From CATOSP01 sp034422355 (GTDB taxonomy: Bacteria > Chloroflexota > Dehalococcoidia > Lucifugimonadales > UBA3495), in NCBI GenBank assembly GCA_034422355.1, contig DAOUJS010000146.1:1-64000 (forward strand): DNA of 64,000 nt, written 5' to 3'. Made by a program: the position numbers and the translations under genes. Positions 41,110 through 50,216 of the stretch are shown here, one piece after another. The notes beneath the pieces are model-generated. The model was not told the origin of the DNA, did no database searches, and was given only the letters and a program-made list of their open reading frames with translations. Within the stretch, counting starts at the first letter, position 1, and the number at the start of each line of letters is the position of its first letter.

Positions 41110-42264
41110 TTACTCCGGCCTTCCACCACGCAGAGGACCCGCGTTCCCGGCGACGAGTCCCGAGCAGGCCAGGTAGAAGTCTTCAACTTGTCCGGCCACA
41201 CGTTCCCACCGGTATTGTTCCACATCTTCGCGGCCTCTGGCGCCCATATAACCTGCAAGCTCGGGGGAGTCGATCAACTGAACCAGGGACGCAGCGAGGG
41301 CTTCCGAGTCCTTGCGGGGGAATAACAGACCTTGCCGTCCGTGTTCGATGATGGCATTGTAGCCGTCTATGTTGGAGGCGATCACGGGTTTGCCGGACGC
41401 CATCGCCTCGAGCAGCACATATCCAAAGCTCTCCGACCCGGTTGCCGGGGAGCAGCAGATGTCAGCGGTGGCGTAGTAACGCGGCAGGTCCTCGTCGGAG
41501 ACCCGCCCTGCGAACACCACGTCCTGCAACGCCCGCGAACTGAGGATTTGCTGGGAGTCCCGGTCAGGGTTTCCCGGCCCGACCACCAGCAGGCGGGTTT
41601 CTGGCCTGTCCCACTTGACCCGGGCGTAGGCTTCGAGCAGGTGCTTCAACCCCTTGCGCCTCTCCAGGCGTCCGACGAACAGGATGTTGGTCTTGCCGTC
41701 CTGGTACTGGGGCCAGGGGGCCGGGTTTTCGGCGAAGCGGCCCACATCAATGCCGTTGGGGATGATCTTGTAATCGCCGGGAAAGACGCTGCTGACGTAG
41801 CGCCGCGCAGCGGGCGAAACGGCAATGCCGCCGTGCAGCCGCTGGTACCAACGCTTGATGATTGGGTGACTCATCCGGTAGAGGTGCTGGCGTTGGTAGG
41901 ATGCGTGGAACGTACCGATGTTTACGGCCTGGGAGAACTCGAGGACGCAGAGGGGAAGGATGGGCGCCAAGGGCTCATGCAGGTGAACAATGTCGAAATC
42001 CTCTTCGCGGAGCAATGCACGCACCTTGGGATAGAGCCACCAAGACAAAGACACCCTGGCAATTGAGCCGCCGCTGGGCAACGGGACCGACCGACCCAGA
42101 TGCACGAAATTTTCCCCGTCTTCGCGTTCCCTGGAAGGGGAGTAGGGGGCCAGCACCCGCACGTCGTGACCCACCCGCGTCAACTCGCGGCTCAACTGTG
42201 TTACGTGAGCCGTCACCCCTCCCGGCCAGGTGAAGTCATAGGGTGACACCATTGCAATTTTCAA
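41110..42264 (-). CDS. Glycosyltransferase family 4, PimA-like
   Basis: This 384-residue GT-B enzyme starts MKIAMVSPYDFTWPGGVTAHVTQLSREL, typical of PimA (phosphatidyl-myo-inositol mannosyltransferase). Other signs are FDIVHLHEPLAPILP, NIGTFHAS, IIPNGIDVGRF, ILFVGRLERRKGLKHLLEAY, DICCSPATGSESFGYVLLEAMASGKPVIAS, where the E-x7-E motif is SESFGYVLLEAM. Gene order ino1, PimA-like, CDP-alcohol transferase supports mannosylation of an inositol lipid. Other sugars or acceptors are possible. Confidence 0.88.
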   Translation of the reverse strand: MKIAMVSPYDFTWPGGVTAHVTQLSRELTRVGHDVRVLAPYSPSREREDGENFVHLGRSVPLPSGGSIARVSLSWWLYPKVRALLREEDFDIVHLHEPLAPILPLCVLEFSQAVNIGTFHASYQRQHLYRMSHPIIKRWYQRLHGGIAVSPAARRYVSSVFPGDYKIIPNGIDVGRFAENPAPWPQYQDGKTNILFVGRLERRKGLKHLLEAYARVKWDRPETRLLVVGPGNPDRDSQQILSSRALQDVVFAGRVSDEDLPRYYATADICCSPATGSESFGYVLLEAMASGKPVIASNIDGYNAIIEHGRQGLLFPRKDSEALAASLVQLIDSPELAGYMGARGREDVEQYRWERVAGQVEDFYLACSGLVAGNAGPLRGGRPE

Positions 42265-42348
42265 GCAGTGCTCCCTTCTCCTCCCTGCTTCCCCGCCCGC
42301 TATTGAAAGGGGCCGGCTTCCAGGGCAGGAGAGGATGCTTGGGCTGCC

Positions 42349-43452
42349 CTAATCTGCGTCGGTGGTCTCCATGTCAGCGACCTCTACGTCAGTGATAAAC
42401 GACTCGACCATTTCCCGGGCAACGTCGTCGGTGTACTGTTGGGGCGGAGACTTCATAAAGTATGCGCTGGGCCCGGGAAGCGCTCCGCTGATGCCCCGGT
42501 CCAGGGCCAGCTTGGCGCATCGCACCGCATCAACTACCACACCGGCCGAGTTAGGGCTGTCCCAGACTTCCAGCTTGGCCTCCAGGTTGATCGGAGCGCC
42601 GCCGAAAGAGCGTCCTTCGAGACGTATGTAGCACCACTTCCGGTCCTGCAGCCAGGGCACATGGTCGCTGGGGCCTATGTGGATATGGTCAGGGTCTATG
42701 CCGTCTTCCATTTGGGACGTGACTGACCCGGTCTTGGATATCTTCTTGGAGACCAAACGCTCCCGTTCCAACATGTTCAGGAAGTCGGTGTTGCCCCCGA
42801 AATTCAACTGATAAGTGTTCAGAATCTCAACGCCCCGGTCCTCGAAGAGCCGGGTAAGCACCCGGTGGGTGATGGTCGCACCCACCTGTGATTTGATGTC
42901 GTCGCCAACGATGGGAACTCCACATTCCTCAAAGCGGCCCCGCCAGTACTCTTCGCGGGCGAGGAAGACCGGAATGCAGTTCACCATCGCGCAGCGTGCA
43001 TTGAGGATTTGCTCCACGTACCACTTGGTGGCCATTTCACTGCCCACGGGCAGATAGTTGATGACCACATCAACGTCCCGCTCCCGGAGGATGCCTTCGA
43101 TGTTCGCAGTTGAGTGGTCGGACTTCTTGACCAGATGGGAGACGTAACGGCCTATGCCATCATGGGTCATCCCGCGTTCCACCGGCACTCCCATGTAGGG
43201 AACATCGGCGAACTTCAGGGTGTTATTGGGCTGGGTGAAGATGGCTTCAGAAACGTCCTTGCCGACCTTGTTCTCGTCGATATCGAAGGCGGCAACCACC
43301 TCTATGTCGTCGATACGGTAACCGCCAAGGTTGGCGTGCATGATTCCTGAGACGTCTTCATCGTCCGGCAACTCGACGTAATTATGGATACCCTGAACCA
43401 ACGAGGAAGCACAGTTCCCCACTCCGATAATGGCGACTTTAATTTTCCCCAA
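42349..43452 (-). CDS. ino1: Inositol-3-phosphate synthase
   Basis: This 367-residue NAD-dependent enzyme converts glucose 6-phosphate to inositol 3-phosphate. It has IGVGNCASSLVQGIHNY near 9, DIEVVAAFDIDENKVGKDVSEAIF, VDVVINYLPVGSEMATKWYVEQILNA, DDIKSQVGATITHRVL, NTYQLNFGGNTDFLNM, and the actinobacterial-type GPSDHVPWLQDRKWCYIRLEGRSFGG. It is of the short prokaryotic type. It heads the operon with the PimA-like and CDP-alcohol genes, making inositol phosphate for membrane lipids. Confidence 0.97.
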   Translation of the reverse strand: MGKIKVAIIGVGNCASSLVQGIHNYVELPDDEDVSGIMHANLGGYRIDDIEVVAAFDIDENKVGKDVSEAIFTQPNNTLKFADVPYMGVPVERGMTHDGIGRYVSHLVKKSDHSTANIEGILRERDVDVVINYLPVGSEMATKWYVEQILNARCAMVNCIPVFLAREEYWRGRFEECGVPIVGDDIKSQVGATITHRVLTRLFEDRGVEILNTYQLNFGGNTDFLNMLERERLVSKKISKTGSVTSQMEDGIDPDHIHIGPSDHVPWLQDRKWCYIRLEGRSFGGAPINLEAKLEVWDSPNSAGVVVDAVRCAKLALDRGISGALPGPSAYFMKSPPQQYTDDVAREMVESFITDVEVADMETTDAD

Positions 43453-43594
43453 TGCTTAAATTCCTCCGTTGGGCCGGGTCACGCACACTGGCGTGGTTAT
43501 GGGCCGACAAATTGTAGCAAGTTGCGAAAACCGCTACAAGTGTCCGATTTTCGGATACGGACCGAAGCGTGGGCTATCGGGGCATCGACAGTTG

Positions 43595-44275
43595 CTATGA
43601 GTCGAAGAAACGGAAGATCGCGGTGCGGTCGTCGTGGCGGGAGCGGCGGCCCAACTGTTCGGGGACCTGCCCCTCGCCGATGCGTTCTTCTACCAGGCTG
43701 TTCACCTGCTCCGCGGCCTCTTCCGGGGTCGCCGCCGCCCGTACAATGTCGGCCAACTCGGAAACCATAACATTGTCTGTAACGCCGTCGGTTGCCAGCA
43801 CTAGGCGGCTACCCGGCTGAATCTCGACTTCGGTGCGGACCAGGGTGGGCGGACGCTGCGCGGCACCGATTGCCTTGGCGACTCCCACATGGAGAAACCC
43901 GCCAACTCTGCCGGTGAGTTGCTCTACCGAGTCGGATCCGACGAGGAAAATCGGGCTATCTCCCGCCCCCATAACGTGCAACCGGCCGTCCAGGTAGAGT
44001 GCGCCGGAGAAAGTGGTGAGCAGGAATCGTCCTCCGCCCACCTGGTAAAACTCTTCGTTTAGATCGTTGAGAACGTTGATCACGTCTTCCGGCCCGGTCA
44101 ACAGCCCGGACTCCAGGGCCTCGACTACGGACTGGCTCGCTTCCTCGCCACCGTGTCCGGTGACCCCGTCCATTACTGCGTCCAGGAACGAGTTGTTACC
44201 CAGGTCACGGACCAGGTAGCTATCTTCTCCGTGGGCTGAGTTATCCTGAAATGATGCTACAGTGCTTCCGAGCAT
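43595..44275 (-). CDS. PP2C-type protein phosphatase
   Basis: This 226-residue protein has PP2C metal-binding features: the start region HGEDSYLVRDL near residue 15, LDAVMDGVTGHGGEEASQSVVEAL near 31, LATDGVTDNVMVSEL near 160 and HDDRTAIFRF near the C-terminus. It probably dephosphorylates serine or threonine residues. It lies next to the protein-kinase-like gene at 44378 on the same strand, about 100 bases downstream, and these probably form a kinase/phosphatase pair. The sensor or substrate is unknown; it is shorter than most PP2C members because no extra domain is attached. Confidence 0.87.
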   Translation of the reverse strand: MLGSTVASFQDNSAHGEDSYLVRDLGNNSFLDAVMDGVTGHGGEEASQSVVEALESGLLTGPEDVINVLNDLNEEFYQVGGGRFLLTTFSGALYLDGRLHVMGAGDSPIFLVGSDSVEQLTGRVGGFLHVGVAKAIGAAQRPPTLVRTEVEIQPGSRLVLATDGVTDNVMVSELADIVRAAATPEEAAEQVNSLVEERIGEGQVPEQLGRRSRHDDRTAIFRFFDS

Positions 44276-44377
44276 ATGCGTTGGTCCTCACAGTTGCCCG
44301 TTTCTTTATGAGCCGCAAGTTTGATTTGCCATTGGATAGGAATACCGCTGGATAAGAACACCGGCCGGCAACGCGGC

Positions 44378-45400
44378 TCATTGGCTCAAGCCCGCCAACT
44401 CGGTATCGGCATCGAACAGATAACGTGTCCAGTGGTCGCCGCGCAGGAGGTCCAAAGCCTCGGACCATGCCCGGCGGGCCTGGTCGAAGTTTGGGAGCTC
44501 CCGGTTCCGGGCAGCCACCGCATCCAGATAGGCGTTCAGGTCGTCGCGGAAACCGTCAAGGCCGGAATAGCTGCGCTCCTTCAGCCGGTCAATCATGCGG
44601 TCTGCCGCACCCTGGACCGCGGAATCAGTGTTGTTATAGCTCAACGACATCTCTTCCAGTTCCTGCATATAGTTGACCACCGGGCGCTGGCCGTAGGGTT
44701 CCCGGTAGCCATCAGCTTGATCGGGCGGTCCCTGGGGCGTCGTGTAAAACTTCAGTATCTCCAGGTAGGAGTCGAACGCGGTGCGGGGAGGGCCTCCCCT
44801 GATGTTGGCCTCTCCCTCCACAGGGACCAGGTCGGCGCAATCAATGATGGTCAGTTGGCCGGCGCCGGGCTGGTAGAACAGGTTCTGGGGACGCATGTCC
44901 AAGAGCACGTAACCGGCTTCCAGGAAGGATTCCTGGACCTCCAGCAATTGGCGGTGGACAGGGAAGGGATCGCCCTGGTCTACCGGGACCAGCGGGTGGA
45001 GGGTAAAGAGGTTCTGCCCGATGCCTGTGGGAACGCGCTGAATTCTTGCCCGCATGTCCCCCACCATCAACGGGATGCCCCTGGCGCGTTCCTCAACGAT
45101 TACCCGGTACTCATTGCCCTGGGAATCTCCGTAGAACTCATCGTGGTTGGCCCGCTCCGAATACCCAATCAGGGAAGCAATGCCGGGAGTGTTGGCCGGG
45201 AGGCGCTCCAAGGCTTCCAGCATCCGGTCGGTGCGGGCCTCGGTGCTGCCGTGCATCCCGCGGCTGATCATCTGGGGTACGGGCCGTTTCAGCACCACCG
45301 GCGCGCCGCTCTCCTGGTCGATGGCGGAGCGCACTTCATAGTCAGCGCCCGACCCTAGCAGGCCGGTTATCTGAAATCGGTTGAGGTCCACTAACTGCAT
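44378..45400 (-). CDS. Protein-kinase-like protein
   Basis: This 340-residue protein carries kinase-fold signs: a glycine-rich loop LLGSGADYEVRSAID near 14, the strand PVVLKRP with Lys38, a hinge-like VIVEERARGIPL, LLDMRPQNLFY near 165 (the catalytic-loop equivalent, with Asp and Asn present) and TIIDCADLV (DFG replaced by DCA). The C-terminal 120 residues are helical. The motifs suggest ATP binding and possibly activity, but the sequence is divergent. Adjacent PP2C phosphatase supports a signalling role. ATG 45400 is chosen at the conserved beginning. Confidence 0.75.
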   Translation of the reverse strand: MQLVDLNRFQITGLLGSGADYEVRSAIDQESGAPVVLKRPVPQMISRGMHGSTEARTDRMLEALERLPANTPGIASLIGYSERANHDEFYGDSQGNEYRVIVEERARGIPLMVGDMRARIQRVPTGIGQNLFTLHPLVPVDQGDPFPVHRQLLEVQESFLEAGYVLLDMRPQNLFYQPGAGQLTIIDCADLVPVEGEANIRGGPPRTAFDSYLEILKFYTTPQGPPDQADGYREPYGQRPVVNYMQELEEMSLSYNNTDSAVQGAADRMIDRLKERSYSGLDGFRDDLNAYLDAVAARNRELPNFDQARRAWSEALDLLRGDHWTRYLFDADTELAGLSQ

Positions 45401-45467
45401 ACTTGCGACGCGTACCGATAGCCACAAGGATGGTACATTTTCGACCTGGATAATGCAACCGATTGGA

Positions 45468-45530
45468 GACGGGTCCTATCCACGGCTCCAAGGCCGGCTC
45501 GCATGTTCGCATGTGTGGGGCCGTATCCGC
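45468..45530 (+). repeat. Dispersed repeat, divergent copy F
   Basis: GACGGGTCCTATCC, then GGCTCCAAGGCCGGC, GCATGT and GGGGCCGTATCC match the ends and core of copies A-C with several changes. It lies upstream of the kinase-like gene (start 45400, minus strand) and beyond the stop of the DUF4129 gene. Confidence 0.55.
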
Positions 45531-45536
45531 CGGTCA

Positions 45537-46964
45537 TTATGTATCCCGCCGCTCCGGGTCCTGTTCACTTCGCTCCTGCTCTTCTACAAACTGGCTCAAT
45601 TCCGTCCAATCCGACCGCAGCCTGTCCAGTTCCTCGTCTGACACCTGGGACGCGCCGTAGTAGGCAACCTGGAAATCATCCACGATGCGCCCCACCGGAG
45701 CGACGGGTAAAGCGCCGTCCAGAGTTCCCTCGTGTTCCTTCGGAGTCTGCCAGTCCGCCCGGTTGCGTCCACGTCGCGCCGCCAGGGTCAGCATCGCGTG
45801 GTAGAACTCGCGCGGGTCCCTCGGAACAGGAGGACGCGGCAGCCTGCGGCGGCCCAGGGACATCACGTTGCCCAGAAGGCTGTTCGCCAGTGCGGAGAGG
45901 TCGTCATTTACCCGGCTCCAACTGAACACCGACTCGCGGGTCTCTTCCACCTGGCCAGGGGACCTCAGGAAACGCCGGAATCTGTAGATCTTGTAAAGCA
46001 GCCAACCGGCCAGGGAAGCCCCGATCAGGAATCCCAGGAGCTTCAGAGCAGCGACCAGCAGTGGAGGCAACCCATTGTCGCCGACTCCTTCCCGCATCGT
46101 CTCGTGAAACTGGCGTATCTGTTCCTGCGCCCTGGCCAGACCGCTCAGGTCTCCGCCGCCGAACCGCTCGGAGACCCAGGTGCCCAGGGCAACCAGCAGC
46201 CCGGCGATGTAACCCAACGCCAGCAGGACCGGTTTCAAGACCCAGAAGCCTATGGCGCCTATCAGCTTCAACAGCCAGCGGGTGACGTCATCCAACCCTC
46301 CCAAGCCCGCCGCGCTCAGCACAAGGCCGGCCAGGAGCACCAGCCCGACACACACGGTGATGGGAATCCACCAGTTCATCCCCATCACCTGGCCCTCCCC
46401 GGCCTCTGACGAGAACCTGGCCAGCGACAGGCCCACCAACCCAACCCCAAAGAATCCAACGATCAGGAAACCATTGATCAAATCGGCGGAACTCATGCTG
46501 TGTAGGACCACCGCAAAGAACAAGACCACCAGCCCCCATTGGAACGAAGTGCGCACGGCATCCAGGGATACTTCGTCATGGGCAAGTGAACTGCTCCTCC
46601 ACCAAAGCAGTACCAGAAATGCGAATGCCAGCACTTGCCGCAAGGCAACCCCGATTCCTCCATCCATGAACGCGCCAATAGGGATGATGCCGTTCCCTGT
46701 AGCCATGTGGGACAGGATGAGCACAGACGCCAGGCTGGCCGCCAACCCGATTGTCCCTCTAAGGTTGGCGGTGAACCGGGTCGTCTGCACGTACAGAGAC
46801 AGGAGGTAGGCCCACAATACCCCCAGCCACACGACCCAGAAGGGCAGCACGGGCAAGCGTTGCTGCACCGCAACACCGACAATGTTGAATATCAGATAGA
46901 AGCCGCAGGCTTCCAGGAACATCACCACGCCAGTGACCAGGCTAGTGCGAAGAAGCGGACTCAT
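45537..46964 (-). CDS. DUF4129-domain membrane protein
   Basis: This 475-residue protein has about nine hydrophobic segments in the first 250 residues and two more near 300-330, then a cytosolic C-terminal DUF4129 region: RDPREFYHAMLTLAARRGRNRADWQTPKEHEGTL and VDDFQVAYYGASQVSDEELDRLRSDW. It lies in an operon with DUF58 and MoxR genes; such MoxR-DUF58-transglutaminase-DUF4129 clusters are frequent in bacteria, with a proposed role in assembling cell-surface or metal complexes. The transglutaminase gene usually found with them is missing here. Its start overlaps the DUF58 gene by 23 bases. Confidence 0.8.
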   Translation of the reverse strand: MSPLLRTSLVTGVVMFLEACGFYLIFNIVGVAVQQRLPVLPFWVVWLGVLWAYLLSLYVQTTRFTANLRGTIGLAASLASVLILSHMATGNGIIPIGAFMDGGIGVALRQVLAFAFLVLLWWRSSSLAHDEVSLDAVRTSFQWGLVVLFFAVVLHSMSSADLINGFLIVGFFGVGLVGLSLARFSSEAGEGQVMGMNWWIPITVCVGLVLLAGLVLSAAGLGGLDDVTRWLLKLIGAIGFWVLKPVLLALGYIAGLLVALGTWVSERFGGGDLSGLARAQEQIRQFHETMREGVGDNGLPPLLVAALKLLGFLIGASLAGWLLYKIYRFRRFLRSPGQVEETRESVFSWSRVNDDLSALANSLLGNVMSLGRRRLPRPPVPRDPREFYHAMLTLAARRGRNRADWQTPKEHEGTLDGALPVAPVGRIVDDFQVAYYGASQVSDEELDRLRSDWTELSQFVEEQERSEQDPERRDT

Positions 46965-48165
46965 GCCCGTCCAATGCCTCCAGGGACCTCCCTACCCGGT
47001 ATATGCGCAGTCCGGGCGGTTGAATCTGGGGTGCGCCATCACCAGCGAACAGCACCTCAACCCGGTGCCCTTCGCCCTTTATCTGCTCTATTTCCTCAAC
47101 GAGAGTCTGCGTCATCACGGCCGTTACAAGCATCACCGTCGCCCCCGGTGGGAGGGACGCCCGCTCCTCGCGGAGCACTTCCGCCAGAGGCGTCACAACA
47201 TAGGGACCGGCCATTGCCAGGGCTTCCAGGACCAGGCTGAGTTGAGAAGGGGAAGCGCCCATCGGAACCGTCAACCACTTGCCCGAGTAGCTGGCAACGG
47301 CATTGCTCGCCAGTCCGAAGGTATGCCCCTGCGTCCTTGCATGGTGAGCCACTGACGCGGCGGCGGTGACGGCGCGCTCAAAGTAGCGTCGGTTGCTGCC
47401 CTGCCAGGCATGTTCGCTGGTGGTGGCGTTAAGGGCGATAAGCACGTTCAAGGAGACCACCGGCTCAAACACCTTGGTCTGAAGGCGGAGCCTCCGCGCC
47501 GTCGCTTTCCAGTCGATGTGTTTCATCGGGTCGGTGGACATGTAGTCCCTCTGCCTCAGAAACCGGGTTGTGTCCTGCAAAATCGGCCTCGGCCCTTTGG
47601 CCTGTCCCAAGGGGTGCTCCTCCGGAAATACGAGGCGCCCCAGGTCCACGATCCTGGGGTAGACCAGCAGATAGTCGACCCGTGACATGTTGGCTTCAGA
47701 TGCGCTGAAACCGAATATGTCGCCGCTGCGGAGCCGCACCGGCCCTATCCGGTGGTAACCCCTGGAAGTGCAACGAAGGGAGTATTTCCAGGAAGCTCTC
47801 TGGTAGGGCAGCAACGATGTGGTGATCGTATGCTGCTTGGTCACGTCGGTATTGCTGCCTCGGAGGATGGCCCCCGGCAGCTCTAGCCCTTGTGGAAAGG
47901 TGTCCTGAATGTCCACCCAGATCAGGGGCAGCAACTTCTCGTTTGAGAGGGTAACGGTATATTCGATGGAGTCCCCGATGAAGGCCCGCCCCTGGGAAAG
48001 TTCCCGCCGGTGGTCAACGCGCCGAAAGGCGAAGCGGTCCCACACCCGCGCCGCCAATGAGACGATGACAGCCAGCGAACCTACCACCAGCAGAAGGCCC
48101 TGGCTGGCCACGAGACCGAAAAACACCAACAGCCCGCTCGCTGTTAGCCAGAGTTCATTGCGCAT
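46942..48165 (-). CDS. DUF58-domain protein
   Basis: This 407-residue protein has two N-terminal membrane segments (about 8-40), a beta-rich middle (TVTLSNEKLLPLIWVDIQDTFPQGL), and the DUF58 core GDIFGFSASEANMSRVDYLLVYPRIVDL and RDYMSTDPMKHIDWKATARRLRLQTKVFEP near 210-240, followed by a vWA-like strand LNVLIALNATTSEH. GAGGAG precedes the ATG. It works with the MoxR ATPase encoded upstream; its membership of the operon suggests a chaperone-like complex. The exact client is unknown. Confidence 0.9.
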   Translation of the reverse strand: MRNELWLTASGLLVFFGLVASQGLLLVVGSLAVIVSLAARVWDRFAFRRVDHRRELSQGRAFIGDSIEYTVTLSNEKLLPLIWVDIQDTFPQGLELPGAILRGSNTDVTKQHTITTSLLPYQRASWKYSLRCTSRGYHRIGPVRLRSGDIFGFSASEANMSRVDYLLVYPRIVDLGRLVFPEEHPLGQAKGPRPILQDTTRFLRQRDYMSTDPMKHIDWKATARRLRLQTKVFEPVVSLNVLIALNATTSEHAWQGSNRRYFERAVTAAASVAHHARTQGHTFGLASNAVASYSGKWLTVPMGASPSQLSLVLEALAMAGPYVVTPLAEVLREERASLPPGATVMLVTAVMTQTLVEEIEQIKGEGHRVEVLFAGDGAPQIQPPGLRIYRVGRSLEALDGHESASSH

Positions 48166-48217
48166 ACGGCTCCTCTGAGAAGTGGTTCCTCCGCGCAGAG
48201 GACCCGCCTTTCCAGCC

Positions 48218-48268
48218 AGGAACTTCGCCCCATGCCGCCGTGCTGGCCGGGAAAACTCCGGATCCGGG
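48218..48268 (-). repeat. Dispersed repeat, divergent copy G
   Basis: Read on the minus strand: GGATCCGGAG, then CCCGGCCAGCACGGCGGCATG and GGGCGAAGTTCCT, with changes from copies A-C. It lies between the moxR stop and the DUF58 start, about 50 bases before the DUF58 ATG. Confidence 0.5.
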
Positions 48269-48380
48269 GCTTGAGTAGGATGCTTCCCCCGGTGTGTTCA
48301 GTGTTTGTGGGTGGCAATAGTTAGCATCCAATATCGAGCACCCGGGTAGTCGCCCCCTGACCATCGACTGTATGCCGCTG

Positions 48381-49349
48381 CTACACCGGAACCTGTACCT
48401 GCTCCAGGATTTCATCAATGACCCGTTCCGGGGTCATTTCGCGGAGCCGGGCTTGGGATTTCAGGATAAGACGGTGGCAAAGGGTATACGGAGCCAGAAC
48501 CTTGATATCGTCGGGGGTCACGTAGCTCCGGCCCTGGACCGCGGCCATTGCCTGACTGCACCGGAATAGCCCCATCGTAGCCCGGGGACTGGCCCCCAGC
48601 TCCACATCGGCGTGGCAACGGGTGGCCTGCACCAACCGCACGACGTATTTGCGCAGGACCGGTTCCAGGTGCACGTGACGAATCGCCTCCTGGTATGCTA
48701 CCAGATCGGCGCCCTCTGCCACAGCCTTGATCTCCGACAGAGGGTCCGCCGTCTGGAACCGGGACAGCATAGCCTCTTCTTCAGATTCCATTGGGTAGCC
48801 CAGCCGCAGACGCAGCAGGAACCGGTCTAGCTGCGCTTCCGGGAGAGGGAAAGTGCCCTCAAGCTCGATGGGGTTCTGGGTAGCGATGACCATGAAGGGG
48901 TTTGGCAGGGCTATGGTAACGTCGTCCACCGTCAACTGCCGCTCGGCCATTGCCTCCAGCAGCGCCGACTGGGTGCGGGGAGTGGCGCGGTTAATCTCGT
49001 CAGCCAGAACGACCTGTGCGATTACCGGACCGGCGCGGAACTCGAATTCCCCCTCTTTCTGGTTGAAGTAGTGGATGCCGGTAATATCGGAAGGCATCAG
49101 GTCCGGGGTGAACTGGATCCGCTTGAAGGTACAGTCGAGGGAACTGGCGAGGCTGCGGGCCAAGGTGGTCTTGCCTATGCCAGGTACATCTTCCACCAGG
49201 ATGTGGCCCCCGCTGAGCACTGCGGCCAGCGTCAACTCGATAACCCCGCCCTTGCCGACCAAGACCGTCTCGATGTTGGCCTTGATCCTGGCGGCCAGTC
49301 CCGCGACCGCGCCGGTCAGGGAGGAAATTGAAGCCTCTTGCTGTGCCAT
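48381..49349 (-). CDS. MoxR-family AAA+ ATPase
   Basis: This 322-residue ATPase shows Walker A GHILVEDVPGIGKTTLARSLA near residue 55, Walker B VVLADEINRATPRTQSALLEAMAERQ near 110, sensor 1 FMVIATQNPIELEGTFPLPEAQLDRFLLRL near 150 and the C-terminal SPRATMGLFRCSQAMAAVQGRSYVTPDDIK. All are standard for MoxR. ATG 49349 is chosen; an in-frame start 57 bases upstream would run into a dispersed repeat. It powers a chaperone-like complex with the DUF58 and DUF4129 proteins encoded behind it. Confidence 0.95.
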   Translation of the reverse strand: MAQQEASISSLTGAVAGLAARIKANIETVLVGKGGVIELTLAAVLSGGHILVEDVPGIGKTTLARSLASSLDCTFKRIQFTPDLMPSDITGIHYFNQKEGEFEFRAGPVIAQVVLADEINRATPRTQSALLEAMAERQLTVDDVTIALPNPFMVIATQNPIELEGTFPLPEAQLDRFLLRLRLGYPMESEEEAMLSRFQTADPLSEIKAVAEGADLVAYQEAIRHVHLEPVLRKYVVRLVQATRCHADVELGASPRATMGLFRCSQAMAAVQGRSYVTPDDIKVLAPYTLCHRLILKSQARLREMTPERVIDEILEQVQVPV

Positions 49350-49390
49350 GACCGTTCGGAGCGCTTGGCGCAGTCGAAGGGCGTTCCACC

Positions 49391-49447
49391 AAGAACGTCG
49401 CCCCACACCGCGATGCCAGCCGGGGAGCGTCGGTAGGAACCGTCCCC
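49391..49447 (-). repeat. Dispersed repeat, copy H
   Basis: Read on the minus strand: GGGACGGTTCCTACCGACG, CTCCCCGGCTGGCATCG and GGGGCGACGTTCTTGG. It lies 42 bases before the moxR ATG in the same orientation as the gene. The layout matches copy A relative to its gene. Confidence 0.7.
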
Positions 49448-49514
49448 CGCGAGGGGAAGGTCAGCCGCCGCCACTGGCCGGTCCAGTGGGCCGTATGGAG
49501 CCGACTTTCTCGCG

Positions 49515-50216
49515 TTATCGACGACTCAGGTGCTCTTCCACCTCCCGGAGGTCCTTGAAGGAATCGACACTCCGCCAGAATGCCCTGGACTTGAGCGCAG
49601 AGATCTTGCCAGCCTCGGCCAACCGGGGGAACGTCTCAGTCTCGTGGTCGCCTGTCTCCGGCAGTTCCTGGGCCATCCGGCGGTCAAAGAGGTAGACGCC
49701 AGCGTTGATCCAGTGGGGCAACTCCACCTTCTCCCGGAAGCCGGTGACACCGCCGTTGTCGTCCATATCAACCAGACCGTAGGGGCTAACGAATGGAACG
49801 ACCATGATGGTGGCCTGATGAGAAGGGTCCGCTGCCTTGCTCTCCCGGTATCGCCTGGCGATGGCGTCGAAGCTCTCGTCAGTTACCACATCTCCGTTGA
49901 GGACTGCTACCGTGTCTTCCTCTTCGGGCACATGGGGGAATCCCAGCTTGATGGCCCCGCCGCGGCCCAGGGGCGAGTCTTCGACGCTGTAGTGGGCGCG
50001 GACCCCGAAGTTGCGCCCGTCGCCGAAGAAGTCCTTGATAACCTGCCAGCGGTATCCCGCCAGGAAAACCACATCGGTAACGCCGCCGGACTTGAGCCAC
50101 TCGATCTGGTGCCACAGAATCGGCTGGCCGTGCACGGGCACCATCGGCTTGGGAACGGTATCGGTCAGGGGCCGAAGCCTCTCGCCCTTGCCGCCTGCGA
50201 GAATCAGGGCATACAT
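49515..50216 (-). CDS. Sugar-phosphate nucleotidyltransferase
   Basis: This 233-residue enzyme has the NTP-binding motif LILAGGKGERLRPLTDTVPKPMVPV at 4-28, ILWHQIEWLKSGGVTDVVF, SPLGRGGAIKLGF near 84, AVLNGDVVTDESF near 103 and VELPHWINAGVYLFDRRM, typical of GDP-mannose or glucose-1-phosphate nucleotidyltransferases. It activates a sugar 1-phosphate for glycan synthesis. The short length indicates that only the catalytic domain is present. It lies upstream of moxR; a link to the PimA-like enzyme (GDP-mannose supply) is possible but unproved. Confidence 0.9.
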   Translation of the reverse strand: MYALILAGGKGERLRPLTDTVPKPMVPVHGQPILWHQIEWLKSGGVTDVVFLAGYRWQVIKDFFGDGRNFGVRAHYSVEDSPLGRGGAIKLGFPHVPEEEDTVAVLNGDVVTDESFDAIARRYRESKAADPSHQATIMVVPFVSPYGLVDMDDNGGVTGFREKVELPHWINAGVYLFDRRMAQELPETGDHETETFPRLAEAGKISALKSRAFWRSVDSFKDLREVEEHLSRR

